Shown: piece after piece, positions 51,738 through 61,173 of the stretch
How positions within the stretch are numbered: the stretch's first letter is position 1
How the letters are laid out: every line of letters starts with the position of its first letter
Origin: Candidatus Phosphoribacter baldrii
GTDB lineage: Bacteria; Actinomycetota; Actinomycetes; Actinomycetales; Dermatophilaceae
DNA length: 64,000 nt
Direction: 5' to 3'
Assembly (NCBI GenBank): GCA_016704565.1
Contig: JADIZV010000004.1
Coordinates: 62,001 to 126,000 of the forward strand
The notes under the pieces: generated by a model
Database searches by the model: none
The model's input: only the letters and a program-made list of their open reading frames with translations
What the model was told of the DNA's origin: nothing
Position numbers and translations under genes: made by a program

Positions 51738-53755
51738 GGGGCGATGTTGCCGGCGCGGCCAGGGACCGAGCGGTCGTCCCAGTCGTCCGACTGCCCCTCG
51801 GACGAGCGCAACTGCCAGGGCACGCTGGCGACCATGACCCCAGGGATGAAGTGCAGACGCACCCGCAGACGCAGCGCACTCTGGTTGTGCAGGAGTTGCT
51901 CCCACCAGTGGCCGACGACGTATTCCGGCACGTAGACGATGACGACGTCCCGGGGGTTGTCGGTGCGTAGCGACTTGACGTAGTCGATGATCGGCCGGGT
52001 GATCTCGCGGTAGGGAGAGGCAACGATCTTGAGCGTCACCGGGACGTCGCGAGCGATCCACTCGCGACCCAACGCCGCGGTCTCCTCCGGGTCGACTTCG
52101 ACGGTGAGCGCCTCGAGGACGGAGGGGCGGGTCGCTCGGGCGTAGGCGATGGCCCGCATGGCCGGCTTGTGCAGCTTGGAGACCAGGACCAGCGCGTGCA
52201 CCCGGCTGGGCAGGATCGCCTCGCGCAGGTCATCGCGCAGGGCCAACTCCTGGCTCACGTGCCGGTAGTGGCGGTTGATCGCCAGCATCATGACGTAGAG
52301 GACGGCCATCGCGAGGATGGCGTACTTCGCGCCGGCCTGGAACTTCGTGACCAGCACGACGAGCAGCACGGTGATCGACATGGCGGCGCCGACCGCGTTG
52401 ATGATCCGGGCCCGGAACATCTTCGACCGGGCCTTGGGGTCGGTCTCCTCCTTGAGCAGCCGGTTCCAGTGCCGGATCATGCCCGTCTGGCTCATTGAGA
52501 ACGACACGAAGACGCCGACGATGTAGAGCTGGATGAGCTGGGTGACGTCGGCGTTGTAGGCGATGACGAGGAAGATTGCGGCCGCGGCGAGGATCGCAAT
52601 GCCGTTGGAGAAGGCCAGCCGGTCACCGCGCGACTGCAACTGCCGCGGCAGGAAGCCGTCCTTCGCGAGGATCGAGCCCAGCACCGGGAAGCCGTTGAAC
52701 GCCGTGTTAGCCGCGAGGACGAGGATGATCCCGGTGACGGCCGTGACGAAGTAGAGCCCGATCGGGAAGTCGGAGAAGACCGTCTTGGCCAACTGGCCGA
52801 TGACGGTGTCCTGGACGTAGGTATCACCGACCGGCACACCGTCGCGCAGCAGGACCTCACCCACCGCACTGCTGTCGGCCATCTGCACCCCGGTCATCCG
52901 GCTCAGCGCGATGATCGACGCAAGCATGGTGACCGAGATGACACCCATGAGCAGCAGGGTCGCCGCCGCATTGGCGCTCTTGGGCTTCTTGAAGGCAGGG
53001 ACCCCGTTGGAGATCGCCTCCACCCCGGTGAGCGCGGCGCACCCAGAGGAGAAGGCCCGCAGCAGCAGGAACATGGCGGCCAGCCCCACCGCGTCGTGCC
53101 CTGGCTCGGCGACGAGTTCGAGGCCGGCGCTCGGGGCCTGGCCCAAGGTGCCGGTCAACCCCTTGATGAACCCCCACACACCCATGCCGATGATGCCAAA
53201 CATGAAGGCGTAGACAGGAATCGCGAAGGCCTTCCCCGATTCGCGAACTCCGCGCAAGTTCATCGCCATGAGGAGCACGATGAGCCCCACTGCGATGACG
53301 ACCTCATGCCCGGAGATAAAGGGAAGGGCCGCCCTCGCGTTTTGGACGCCGGACGAGATCGACACCGCGACCGTGAGGACGTAGTCGACCAGCAGGGCCG
53401 AGGCGACGGTCAGCCCGGCCTTGGGGCCGAGGTTCTCCGTCGCCACCTCGTAGTCGCCGCCACCGGACGGGTAGGCATGGACGTTCTGGCGGTAGGACGC
53501 CACGACGATGACCATGACGAAGATGACACCGAGCGTGATCTGCCACGAGTGCATGGCGGCGAAGGCACCGCCAGCCAACCCCAACATGATGAGGATCTCG
53601 TCGGGGGCATAGGCTACCGACGACAGGGCGTCACTGGCGAAGATCGGCAGGGCGAGCTTCTTGGGCAGGAGGGTCTCCCCGAGCCGATCGCTGCGCATGG
53701 CACGACCGACGAGGATCCGCTTGGCTACTTGGCCGAGAGCAGGCACAAATCGCAT
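51734..53755 (-). CDS. APC-superfamily potassium importer, KimA-like
   Basis: 673 residues. Twelve membrane helices (FASDALSSVAYAPDEILIML; YPSGGGDYEVATENLGPKAG; LTGVEAISNGVPAFKKPKSA) followed by a cytoplasmic C-terminal region (ALVLVSKLHKPAMRAIAYAR; DVVIVYVPEYVVGHWWEQLL). This domain plan is that of KimA (YdaO), a high-affinity K+ uptake protein controlled by c-di-AMP in Bacillus. Divergent from two TrkA genes, supporting a potassium role. The start lies against a CGGCATAC hairpin. Confidence 0.87.
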   Translation of the reverse strand: MRFVPALGQVAKRILVGRAMRSDRLGETLLPKKLALPIFASDALSSVAYAPDEILIMLGLAGGAFAAMHSWQITLGVIFVMVIVVASYRQNVHAYPSGGGDYEVATENLGPKAGLTVASALLVDYVLTVAVSISSGVQNARAALPFISGHEVVIAVGLIVLLMAMNLRGVRESGKAFAIPVYAFMFGIIGMGVWGFIKGLTGTLGQAPSAGLELVAEPGHDAVGLAAMFLLLRAFSSGCAALTGVEAISNGVPAFKKPKSANAAATLLLMGVISVTMLASIIALSRMTGVQMADSSAVGEVLLRDGVPVGDTYVQDTVIGQLAKTVFSDFPIGLYFVTAVTGIILVLAANTAFNGFPVLGSILAKDGFLPRQLQSRGDRLAFSNGIAILAAAAIFLVIAYNADVTQLIQLYIVGVFVSFSMSQTGMIRHWNRLLKEETDPKARSKMFRARIINAVGAAMSITVLLVVLVTKFQAGAKYAILAMAVLYVMMLAINRHYRHVSQELALRDDLREAILPSRVHALVLVSKLHKPAMRAIAYARATRPSVLEALTVEVDPEETAALGREWIARDVPVTLKIVASPYREITRPIIDYVKSLRTDNPRDVVIVYVPEYVVGHWWEQLLHNQSALRLRVRLHFIPGVMVASVPWQLRSSEGQSDDWDDRSVPGRAGNIAP

Positions 53756-53778
53756 GGTATGCCGTTGCGCGGCATACC
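53756..53778. other. 9-bp hairpin of paired CGGCATAC words abutting a start codon
   Basis: GGTATGCCG-TTGCG-CGGCATACC. Reading leftwards, the ATG of the KimA-like gene follows its last base, so the structure covers the normal ribosome-binding position. It is the only one of the four pairs not at a gene end. Confidence 0.6.
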
Positions 53779-53834
53779 TGCGCACCGTCGTCGCCGGTGT
53801 GAGATGCGCGTTACCGCCGGTGTAGCGTCGGAGC

Positions 53835-54497
53835 GTGCACTTCGTCATCATGGGCTGCGGGCGCGTAGGTGCGACCCTCGCGCGGAGTCTGTCCGACCTC
53901 GGACACGACGTCGCCGTCATCGACATGGACCCCACCTCGTTCCGGCGGCTGGGCAGTTCGTTCGAGGGGCGGACCATCACCGGCATGGGCTTCGACCGCG
54001 GAGTTCTCGTGGCGGCCGGGATTCGAGAGGCATATGCCTTCGCGGCGGTCTCCAGCGGTGACAACTCCAACATCCTGGCCGCCCGGGTCGCCCGCGAGAC
54101 CTTCGGGGTCGAGCACGTCGCCGCGCGCATCTATGACCCGCGCCGCGCCGCGGTCTATCAGCGCCTCGGCATCCCGACCGTCGCGACGGTGCGCTGGACG
54201 GCCGATCAGATCATCCACCGCCTGCTGCCGACCGGCTCGGTGCCTGCGTTCACCGACCCCAGCGGCCAGGTGGTCCTCGCCGAGGTCCCCGTGGCCGCGG
54301 CCTGGGTCGGTCGTCGCGTCACGACGATCGAACGGCTGGCCTCGACGCGGGTCGCCTTCCTCACCCGGCTCGGCGAAGGCATGGTGCCGGACGCCGACAC
54401 GGTCTTGCAGGACGGCGATCTCATGCACGTCTGCGCGCCCGCGACCGAGCTCGACCGGTTGGAGCGCGTCTTCGCCGCGCGCCCGCCGCACGAATAA
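53835..54497 (+). CDS. ceoB: TrkA-type potassium uptake regulator (CeoB)
   Basis: 220 residues from GTG. N-terminal RCK-N Rossmann domain: MHFVIMGCGRVGATLARSLS, then HDVAVIDMDPTSFRRL; C-terminal RCK-C domain (EVPVAAAWVGRRVTTIERLA; MHVCAPATELDRLERVF). Binds nucleotide and gates a potassium transporter. Paired with a second TrkA and divergent from the KimA-like permease, probably its partner. Confidence 0.92.
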   Translation: MHFVIMGCGRVGATLARSLSDLGHDVAVIDMDPTSFRRLGSSFEGRTITGMGFDRGVLVAAGIREAYAFAAVSSGDNSNILAARVARETFGVEHVAARIYDPRRAAVYQRLGIPTVATVRWTADQIIHRLLPTGSVPAFTDPSGQVVLAEVPVAAAWVGRRVTTIERLASTRVAFLTRLGEGMVPDADTVLQDGDLMHVCAPATELDRLERVFAARPPHE

Positions 54498-54533
54498 CCA
54501 CCCCGCCATCTCCAGCCCAGCCAAGGACATCCC

Positions 54534-55232
54534 ATGCGCGTCGCCATCGTCGGAGCCGGCAGCGTCGGGCGATCCATCGCTCGCGAGCTCCTGCACAACG
54601 GCCATCAGGTGTTGCTCATCGACCGTGACGCCGACGATGTCGTGGCCTCCCGCGTCCCCGACGCCACCTGGCTGCTCGCCGACGCCTGTGAGATCTCTGC
54701 CCTCGAGGAAGCCCACCTGGAGGCCTGTGACGTCGTCGTCGCCGCAACCGGTGACGACAAGGCCAACCTCGTCGTCTCGCTGCTGGCCAAGACGGAGTTC
54801 GGCGTCCCCCGGACCGTCGCCCGCGTCAACAATCCCCGGAACGAGTGGATGTTCGATGAGGCCTGGGGCGTGGACGTCGCCGTGTCGACCCCTCGTCTGA
54901 TGACCGCGCTCGTCGAGGAGGCCGTCAGCATCGGTGACCTCGTGCGGGTGTTCGAGTTCCGCCAGGCCAAGTCGGCCATGGTCGAGATGACCTTGCCGCC
55001 GACCAGCCCCTACGCCGGCGCGCGGGTGGGCGACATCCCCTGGCCCGAGGACACCGTTCTCGTGGGCATCATCCGGGAGGGTCGGCCCATCGCGCCCAGC
55101 CGCGACGATGCGCTCGAGCCGCAAGATGAACTGCTGTTCATCGCGGCGCGCACCATGGAAGACAACCTCGAGAACCTGCTCTCCCCCGGCCACCTGCCGC
55201 GCGGCAAGGATGAGGACGACGACGACGAGTGA
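54534..55232 (+). CDS. ceoC: TrkA-type potassium uptake regulator (CeoC)
   Basis: 232 residues. RCK-N: MRVAIVGAGSVGRSIARELL, HQVLLIDRDADDVVASRVPD; RCK-C: MVEMTLPPTSPYAGARVGDI, LEPQDELLFIAARTMEDNLE, ending in an acidic run (EDDDDE). Second member of the ceoBC pair, 36 bases after the first. Confidence 0.92.
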   Translation: MRVAIVGAGSVGRSIARELLHNGHQVLLIDRDADDVVASRVPDATWLLADACEISALEEAHLEACDVVVAATGDDKANLVVSLLAKTEFGVPRTVARVNNPRNEWMFDEAWGVDVAVSTPRLMTALVEEAVSIGDLVRVFEFRQAKSAMVEMTLPPTSPYAGARVGDIPWPEDTVLVGIIREGRPIAPSRDDALEPQDELLFIAARTMEDNLENLLSPGHLPRGKDEDDDDE

Positions 55233-55277
55233 CGACACCCGCCGCACGGTCGAGGGAAGGACCTCGCCGCACGCGGC

Positions 55278-56108
55278 TCAGTCGTCGGTGGCGTCCGCCG
55301 CTGCGCTGCTGGGGGCGTCCAGCGGAGTGTGTCCACGCAGCAGCAGGAGCGCTCCCGCCCCTACCGCCAGCAGGTATGCCGGCCAGCCGAGCACGAGTTT
55401 GGCCACCCCGAGCGCTTCCACCGCACCCTGCAGATAGAGCGGGATCTGGATCGAGAGGCGCAGCACGGCCAGCCCCACGAGCACCCAGCCGAGCCGGCTG
55501 GCCACCTTGACGATCCCGTCGTGACGGCGCCAGGACGTGAACGCGTGGCTCATGGCCTGCGCGTCGGCCTCGGCGGCCTGCTCCGCCGCGGCCCGCTGCT
55601 CATCGGCCATCCGGGCCATCGCGGCCCGTCCCTCGCGGGAACCGGCGAACCGGACCCGGGCACTGGTCTGCATGAGCTCCGGGTCGCCCGCCGCGATGAG
55701 GAAGCCGATGACCGGCCAGCGCACGAGGTTGGAGATGGTGAAGACCAGCAGGGAGAACCCGGTCTGGAGCATCCCCGGCAAGAAGGCATCCTGGGCCCGC
55801 CCGGTGCGCGTGGCCACCACTCCCGAAATGACGACAGCGATCACCGCCCACCCGACATAGCGCAACGTCTGACCCTGGGCCAGGCGGATCCCGGCGATGA
55901 CGACGGCCGCTGCGAGGGCCGACAGGGCAGCGAGGGGGATGTCGCTGGTGACGTTCCATACGACGACGAAGAGGACGGTCGGCACGGCCGACTCGACGGC
56001 GCCGCGCCAGCCTCCGAACACGGTCCCGAGGCGGGCCCGCAACACCTCTTCGACGGTGACGAACGACTCCTGGGCGGCCGGACGACCCGCATCGGTCTGA
56101 TCAGCCAT
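55278..56108 (-). CDS. DUF3159 membrane protein
   Basis: 276 residues. Five or six membrane helices (SAVPTVLFVVVWNVTSDIPL; IAGIRLAQGQTLRYVGWAVI; SLLVFTISNLVRWPVIGFLI) plus a cytoplasmic loop with basic motif FTSWRRHDG. Actinobacterial family of unknown function, usually beside ceoBC and an OB-fold gene as here. Start ATG at MADQTDAGRPAAQ, overlapping the OB-fold gene by eight bases. Confidence 0.88.
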   Translation of the reverse strand: MADQTDAGRPAAQESFVTVEEVLRARLGTVFGGWRGAVESAVPTVLFVVVWNVTSDIPLAALSALAAAVVIAGIRLAQGQTLRYVGWAVIAVVISGVVATRTGRAQDAFLPGMLQTGFSLLVFTISNLVRWPVIGFLIAAGDPELMQTSARVRFAGSREGRAAMARMADEQRAAAEQAAEADAQAMSHAFTSWRRHDGIVKVASRLGWVLVGLAVLRLSIQIPLYLQGAVEALGVAKLVLGWPAYLLAVGAGALLLLRGHTPLDAPSSAAADATDD

Positions 56109-56499
56109 GCTGCGGCAGGATCTCGTAGGCGGGGTTGTAGATCGTCGGCCCGGCGCGCAGGTCAGTGACCCTTCCGTGGATCCGCAGCATGACCCCGGGG
56201 ACGATCCCCGCCACTGCCCGACGACCGAGCCAGACAAGGATGAGCGTGCCCGTTCCGTCGAAGACCTCTGCGACCAGGGCCGGGACCTGCACCTGAGGCC
56301 GCAGCGCCACTGAGCGAACCTCGCCGCTCACGGTCACCCGCTGCCGAGGGACCAACGCTGAGATGGGGGTCGCTCCCAGGCGAAGGCTGGCGTCGTGGAG
56401 CTCGTCAGCCTGCAACTCGGCCGACGACTTGGTCAGCCGACCCATGAGCCGGCTCCATGTGCTCGACTCGGAACGACCCGGGCTGCCCTCGTCAGACAT
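56101..56499 (-). CDS. OB-fold nucleic-acid-binding protein
   Basis: 132 residues: RVTVSGEVRSVALRPQVQVP, ALVAEVFDGTGTLILVWLGR, MLRIHGRVTDLRAGPTIYNP. A single OB fold of the type kept next to DUF3159 and DUF3710 in Actinobacteria. Role unknown; may bind single-stranded DNA or RNA. Two bases separate it from the DUF3710 stop. Confidence 0.85.
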   Translation of the reverse strand: MSDEGSPGRSESSTWSRLMGRLTKSSAELQADELHDASLRLGATPISALVPRQRVTVSGEVRSVALRPQVQVPALVAEVFDGTGTLILVWLGRRAVAGIVPGVMLRIHGRVTDLRAGPTIYNPAYEILPQHG

Positions 56500-56501
56500 G
56501 G

Positions 56502-57278
56502 CTAGTGGACCTCGGTGATCTCAGGGCCCCGTTCGAAGGGCTGCAGGTCATCGAACCCCGCCGGGGTCGGCTCTCCCCCAGGCGATGCGTCGGGACGCGC
56601 GGCTTCGGGGCCGTCGGCCTGGGGCAGCCGAAGGGGCAGTTGCTCGCGCGGCGCCATCGCCTGGGTGCCCCGGTCGACCACCGTCTTGCGGATGACCTCG
56701 ATGAGCGCGTCGCCAGCCTGCTCGTCGACGGCGGCGGGGCCGGTGACGAGGGCCCGAAGGAACCAACGGGGGCCGTCCACCCCGAGCAGCCGGATCGGGA
56801 CGCCGCCGCGCTGGTGCAGCCGCAACTCCTTGCCGAGCGGGCCGCTCACGAGCTCCGCGCGACCGCCTGCCGCGACAACCGATTGAGCCACCTCGGTGCG
56901 GATCTCAGGCCAGATGCCCTCGGTGCGGGGCGCGGCATACGCCTGCAGGTAGGCGCCTGACGTGCCCAAGGAGAGTTGGATGCCGACCGGGGTCTGCGTC
57001 GACTCGTCCACCTGCAACGCGACCTGGACTCCGTCCGTGATCGCCACCCACAGGCTGCCCAACTCGACCCGTGTGTCGTCGCGGGTCACCTCGGCACGAT
57101 CGAAGGGGCCGCGCAGCCGGCTGAACGGCGTCTCCGGCTCCCAGTCATCGGACTCGGCGACCGTCGCGGCAGTCGCCTCAGCGTCACTCGGCAGGGACGC
57201 CGGTATGCCGTCCGCTCCGGTCTCGGCCACCGGCCGTTCCGTCTCGTCCTTGGCGCGCTTGCGCCCGAAAAGTCCCAC
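56502..57278 (-). CDS. DUF3710 protein
   Basis: 258 residues, MGLFGRKRAKDETERPVAET, then PFSRLRGPFDRAEVTRDDTR, GIQLSLGTSGAYLQAYAAPR, IWPEIRTEVAQSVVAAGGRA and VRLLGVDGPRW-like text (IRLLGVDGPRWFLRALVTGP). A conserved actinobacterial family of unknown function transcribed after dut. Pro-rich tail. Confidence 0.88.
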   Translation of the reverse strand: MGLFGRKRAKDETERPVAETGADGIPASLPSDAEATAATVAESDDWEPETPFSRLRGPFDRAEVTRDDTRVELGSLWVAITDGVQVALQVDESTQTPVGIQLSLGTSGAYLQAYAAPRTEGIWPEIRTEVAQSVVAAGGRAELVSGPLGKELRLHQRGGVPIRLLGVDGPRWFLRALVTGPAAVDEQAGDALIEVIRKTVVDRGTQAMAPREQLPLRLPQADGPEAARPDASPGGEPTPAGFDDLQPFERGPEITEVH

Positions 57279-57331
57279 GTTGCGTCATCCAGTCCTGTTG
57301 GGCAGAGGTCGTTCGGCCTGCGGCGGCGGGG

Positions 57332-57781
57332 TCAGGCCCCGAAGCCGCCACTGGCTCCGTGTCCAGTGTCCCCCCGGGGGCTGTCCGGGAGCGAATCGAC
57401 CTCCACCCACTGCACCGCTTCGACGCGTTGGACGACCAACTGGGCGATTCGATCGCCGCGGCTGACCTGAAAGCTCTCGGAGGCATCAAGGTTGACCAGG
57501 TTGACGAAGATCTCACCGCGATAGCCCGAGTCGATGGTTCCGGGCGCGTTGAGGATGGTGATGCCGTGACGGATCGCCAGCCCCGAGCGGGGGTGGCCGA
57601 ACGCGGCATACCCCTCGGGGAGGGCGATCGCGATGCCGGTGGGCACGAGCGCTCGCTGCCCGGGGGCAAGGAGCACGTCGACACGCGCGAACAGGTCGAT
57701 GCCAGCGTCGCCCGGATGGGCGTAGGCCGGGAGGGGCAGGTCCGGGTCGAGTCGGTGCACCTGGACCGGCACGCCGGGCAT
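57332..57781 (-). CDS. dut: Deoxyuridine 5'-triphosphate nucleotidohydrolase
   Basis: 149 residues with all five dUTPase motifs: HPGDAGIDLFA, FGHPRSGLAIRHG, GTIDSGYRGEIFVNL (catalytic Asp), VSRGDRIAQLVVQRVE and the C-terminal SPRGDTGHGASGGFG. Hydrolyses dUTP to dUMP. The ATG overlaps the DUF4193 stop (ATGA); many relatives have a DUF3093 gene between the two, absent here. Confidence 0.95.
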   Translation of the reverse strand: MPGVPVQVHRLDPDLPLPAYAHPGDAGIDLFARVDVLLAPGQRALVPTGIAIALPEGYAAFGHPRSGLAIRHGITILNAPGTIDSGYRGEIFVNLVNLDASESFQVSRGDRIAQLVVQRVEAVQWVEVDSLPDSPRGDTGHGASGGFGA

Positions 57782-58080
57782 CAGGCGACGCACTCCCGGC
57801 AGACCATCTGCCCACCGACGTTCTTGGCCAACTGGGACCGGTGGTGCACGAGGAAGCAGCGGGAACACGTGAATTCGTCGGCCTGGCGCGGAATCACCCG
57901 GTAGGACAACTCCTCACCGGACAGGTCGGCGCCGGGAAGTTCGAAGCCTTCGGCCTGCTCGGTCTCGTCAACGTCAACGGTCGAGGACGCCTTGTCCACA
58001 CGTCGGGCTTTGAGCTCCTCAAGGGAGTCTTCTGACAGATCGTCGTCGGTCTTGCGTGGTGCGTCGTAGTCGGTCGCCAT
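57781..58080 (-). CDS. DUF4193 small zinc-binding protein
   Basis: Ninety-nine residues: TDYDAPRKTDDDLSEDSLEE, acidic middle, then FTCSRCFLVHHRSQLAKNVG and QMVCRECVA, two CxxC pairs forming a zinc ribbon. Universal in Actinobacteria, function unknown; likely RNA polymerase- or nucleic-acid-associated. First gene of the dut operon. The 239-base stretch upstream has no gene; it must hold the operon promoter. Confidence 0.92.
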   Translation of the reverse strand: MATDYDAPRKTDDDLSEDSLEELKARRVDKASSTVDVDETEQAEGFELPGADLSGEELSYRVIPRQADEFTCSRCFLVHHRSQLAKNVGGQMVCRECVA

Positions 58081-58319
58081 GCCCGTTCGGTCTCCTCCAT
58101 CACTGTCGGCCTGCGGTGGCTCGTCGCGGCTAACGCTCAGATCGTCGAATTTGTGCCCGGCTGCACCGGGGCCAACGACACGTCACTGCCTGCGGGGCGT
58201 GATTGTGCCCTATTCAGAGGCCGAGCGCACATGCGTTTCGCATATCGATTGGGTCACACAGGACGGGTCGCCCCTGCAAGCGGTCTTACCTCCGATCGCT
58301 CCGAGGGTCGACCTGCGCC

Positions 58320-59219
58320 CTAAGCCGGTGACTCCAGCAGCGCCAGCAGCCGAGGGTGCAGGGCCGGGTTGGCCGCGACGACCAGGTCCACACCAGGCGC
58401 GCCACCGCCGACCCCGGAGACAGATCCTCCGGCCTCGGTGACGACCAACCACCCGGCTGCGAGGTCCCACGGGTTGAGACCGACCTCGAAGAAGCCGTCC
58501 AGTCGGCCATCGCCGACGAGGCACAGGTCAATGGCGGCACTGCCCATCCGGCGCAGGTCGCGCACGGCCGGCAGGACGCGGGTGAGCACCTCGGCCTGTT
58601 GGGCTCGGCGTTCGGGCTGGTAGCCGAAGCCGGTGCCGACGAGCGCGGGGCCGAGGTGGCTCTGGCGGCCCACCCGCGCCGGGACCGCCGGCGGCTCGCC
58701 CCCGGGCCCGGCGACATCCCACGGCCGCGCAGGTCCGCGCCGCCACGCTCCCCCGCCGGCCCGGGCCGACCAGGTGATGTCCAGGGCAGGGGCTCGGACT
58801 GCTCCAGCGACCGGACGCCAGGCGCCCGGCGTGGTGGGGTCGCCCACGACGACGGCGACGGACACGGCATACAGGGGAAGGTCGTAGAGGTAGTTGGTGG
58901 TGCCGTCGATGGGATCGACCACCCAGGTGAGCCCGCTGCGGGACGGGATCGAGCTGCCCTCCTCCCCCTGCAGACCGTCGTCGGGACGTGCCGCCCTCAA
59001 CCGGCGCCGGAGGTGCTCCTCGGCACGGGTGTCCATGACGGTCACCGGATCGGTGTCCGACGTCTTGGTCCCTGTCGTGTTGGCCAGGTCGGCCGGTCGC
59101 CCCTCGTGGACCAGTTGACCGGTTTCGTGAGCCAGGGTGAGCGCCAATACCTCCAAAACGGACAGGTCGTCAATGGATGGGACGGGCAGGTGCCCGGTCG
59201 TGTCTGGGATCGGCGTCAT
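58320..59219 (-). CDS. Inositol monophosphatase family protein
   Basis: 299 residues. Lithium-sensitive phosphatase motifs: QGEEGSS (Glu), TWVVDPIDGTTNYLYDLPLY (DPIDGT) and NPWDLAAGWLVVTEAGGSVS (WDxAAG). Dephosphorylates inositol-1-phosphate or related sugar phosphates (SuhB/ImpA type). A longer N-terminal frame is not protein-like. Divergent from sepH, 100 bases between starts. Confidence 0.92.
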   Translation of the reverse strand: MTPIPDTTGHLPVPSIDDLSVLEVLALTLAHETGQLVHEGRPADLANTTGTKTSDTDPVTVMDTRAEEHLRRRLRAARPDDGLQGEEGSSIPSRSGLTWVVDPIDGTTNYLYDLPLYAVSVAVVVGDPTTPGAWRPVAGAVRAPALDITWSARAGGGAWRRGPARPWDVAGPGGEPPAVPARVGRQSHLGPALVGTGFGYQPERRAQQAEVLTRVLPAVRDLRRMGSAAIDLCLVGDGRLDGFFEVGLNPWDLAAGWLVVTEAGGSVSGVGGGAPGVDLVVAANPALHPRLLALLESPA

Positions 59220-59319
59220 GGTGAGGTCCACGGTAACGGTCCGGCGTGGCCGCTTCGCAGACCTCGGTTCGAATGAGAGAGTCGTGACGACACGTCCCCA
59301 GCCGACCCATGGAGTGAGC

Positions 59320-60477
59320 ATGCAGGACCTGCGGTTGATCGGCGTTGACGACGACGGCGGGCACCTCTTGCTCGCCAGCGTCGACGGCGCCCGATTCCGG
59401 GTCCCGCTCGACGAGTCGTTGCGGGCTGCGGCCCGCCGTGACCGTCCTCGGCTGGGACAACTGCAGATCGAGATCGAGGGCGGCATGCGACCACGCGACG
59501 TGCAGGCGATGGTCCGGGCGGGGATGTCCGCCGATGAGGTCGCCGAGCGCTCCGGGTGGACGGTCGAGAAGGTCCACAAGTACGAAGGCCCGATCCTCGC
59601 CGAGCGGGAGTATGTCGCCGGCCTCGGCCGGGCGGTGCGGTTGCGGCAACGCGGCGGATCCGGCCCCTCGACCACGCTGGGCCAACGCGTCGCCGATCGA
59701 CTCACCGCCCGCGGCGTCGAGGCCGACTCGATCGAGTGGGACGCCTGGCGCCGCGAAGGACCCGAGTGGACGGTCGCGGTCAACTTCAGCGCCGGTGGGC
59801 GGGTGCGCCAGGGCACCTGGGCCTTCGATGTCGCCAGCCGTTCGCTGCATGCCAAGGACGATGAGGCCCGCTGGCTCAGCGAGGACGAACCTGCGGCAAC
59901 CCCGGTCCCGCGTGAAGCACCGGTCTACGACGTCGAAGCCGACGGCGGACTGGATGCGGCCGGACGCCGCTCTCGGGCCGACGACCCGGTCGACCTCGTC
60001 ACGGCGATGCGTGAGCGTTCGGCGGCCCGGTCTCGCCGCGGGTCCCGCCGTCGCGGGTTGGAGCCGGTGGCTGCCCTGCCCTTGGGCGATGCCGTGCAGT
60101 CGCCCCCCGACGACCACGTCGACACCGTTGAAACCATCCCGAGCGACGTCGCCGCCGCCGAAGAGCGCCGGCCCGTCGCGGTGACCGCCGCCGTCACTCG
60201 CGAGGCCGAGCCGGAGCTTGCCATCGCGCCCGGTCCCGACTCAATTACCGAATCCAGCACCGCCGCCAGTACCGACTCCAACACCGAGCCGGACTCCGAG
60301 CCCAAGCACGAACCGGCCTTCGAACCTCGCCAGGACCCCAAGCCTGAGGTAGAGGTCGAGGAAGTTTCCCCGGAACCGGCGGTGGCACGGCATACCCCTC
60401 GGCGCTCCGGTCGACCCTCGGTGCCGAGTTGGGACGACATCGTCTTCGGGACCAAGCCGAAGGACCCCAACGCGTAA
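59320..60477 (+). CDS. sepH: Septation protein SepH
   Basis: 385 residues. N-terminal DUF3071 domain (MQDLRLIGVDDDGGHLLLAS; RPRDVQAMVRAGMSADEVAE; RSGWTVEKVHKYEGPILAER, a helix-turn-helix-like segment), then a long disordered Glu/Pro/Ser-rich tail (TEPDSEPKHEPAFEPRQDPK) ending PSWDDIVFGTKPKDP. SepH binds FtsZ and promotes its assembly in Streptomyces and mycobacteria. The ATG has GGAG seven bases upstream. Confidence 0.93.
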   Translation: MQDLRLIGVDDDGGHLLLASVDGARFRVPLDESLRAAARRDRPRLGQLQIEIEGGMRPRDVQAMVRAGMSADEVAERSGWTVEKVHKYEGPILAEREYVAGLGRAVRLRQRGGSGPSTTLGQRVADRLTARGVEADSIEWDAWRREGPEWTVAVNFSAGGRVRQGTWAFDVASRSLHAKDDEARWLSEDEPAATPVPREAPVYDVEADGGLDAAGRRSRADDPVDLVTAMRERSAARSRRGSRRRGLEPVAALPLGDAVQSPPDDHVDTVETIPSDVAAAEERRPVAVTAAVTREAEPELAIAPGPDSITESSTAASTDSNTEPDSEPKHEPAFEPRQDPKPEVEVEEVSPEPAVARHTPRRSGRPSVPSWDDIVFGTKPKDPNA

Positions 60478-60499
60478 CGCCGTCGGCGCAGAGCGCGGG

Positions 60500-61162
60500 T
60501 CAGCCGTCCTGGCGCGCGACGTCGAAGGGCAGAACGTCCGGTGAGAGCGCGGCGGCGCGGGCCGCGTGCGAGGTCATCCGACGCATGTAGTGGCGCCGGC
60601 AGAGCACTTCGTACTCCACGACCCCACTGCCCTTGGCCGTGTCGCCGACCACCACCTGGTCACCTTCGATGACCATCTCCCCGTCGATGACGCGGGCATT
60701 GTGGGTCGCGCGGACGCCGCACCAGCACAACGCCTCGACCTGCAGCACCTGGACTCGGTCGGCAAGCTCAACCAAGCGGCGCGACCCGGGGAAGAGCTCC
60801 GTCCGGAAGTCCGCCATGATGCCGAAGGCGAAGACGTCCACGCCCATCTCGTCGACGATCCTCGCCAGTTGCTCGATCTGCCGGGGCGTGTAGAACTGCG
60901 CCTCGTCGCACACGACGAAGTCCACCCGGTGACCCTCGGTCACGAAGCCGACGACGGTGTCCCAGAAGTCCAGGGTGTCGGTGACCTCGATGGCCCGCCG
61001 GGACAACCCCAGGCGCGAGGACACGACCGCCTCACCCGCACGGTCGTGCTTGGTGAAGAGCAACCCGCCCTTACCCCGCGCCCGGTGGTTGTGCTCCATC
61101 TGCAGGGCGAGGGTCGACTTGCCGGAATCCATCGTCCCGGAAAAGAACACCAACTCGGCCAC
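60500..61162 (-). CDS. tdk: Thymidine kinase (type II)
   Basis: 220 residues from GTG. P-loop FFSGTMDSGKSTLALQMEHN, Walker B VDFVVCDEAQFYTPRQIEQL, lasso-region ADRVQVLQVEALCWCGVRAT with zinc Cys and a later CRRHY. Phosphorylates thymidine in salvage. The stop of the phosphodiesterase gene lies 12 bases upstream, so they are probably one operon. Confidence 0.93.
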   Translation of the reverse strand: MAELVFFSGTMDSGKSTLALQMEHNHRARGKGGLLFTKHDRAGEAVVSSRLGLSRRAIEVTDTLDFWDTVVGFVTEGHRVDFVVCDEAQFYTPRQIEQLARIVDEMGVDVFAFGIMADFRTELFPGSRRLVELADRVQVLQVEALCWCGVRATHNARVIDGEMVIEGDQVVVGDTAKGSGVVEYEVLCRRHYMRRMTSHAARAAALSPDVLPFDVARQDG

Positions 61163-61173
61163 GACGCCCGACC

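Noticed and set aside
58081..58319. Possible small gene upstream of DUF4193
   Set aside because: Frames here are short, Arg-rich and overlap the phosphatase end; the stretch is better explained as the promoter of the DUF4193-dut operon.
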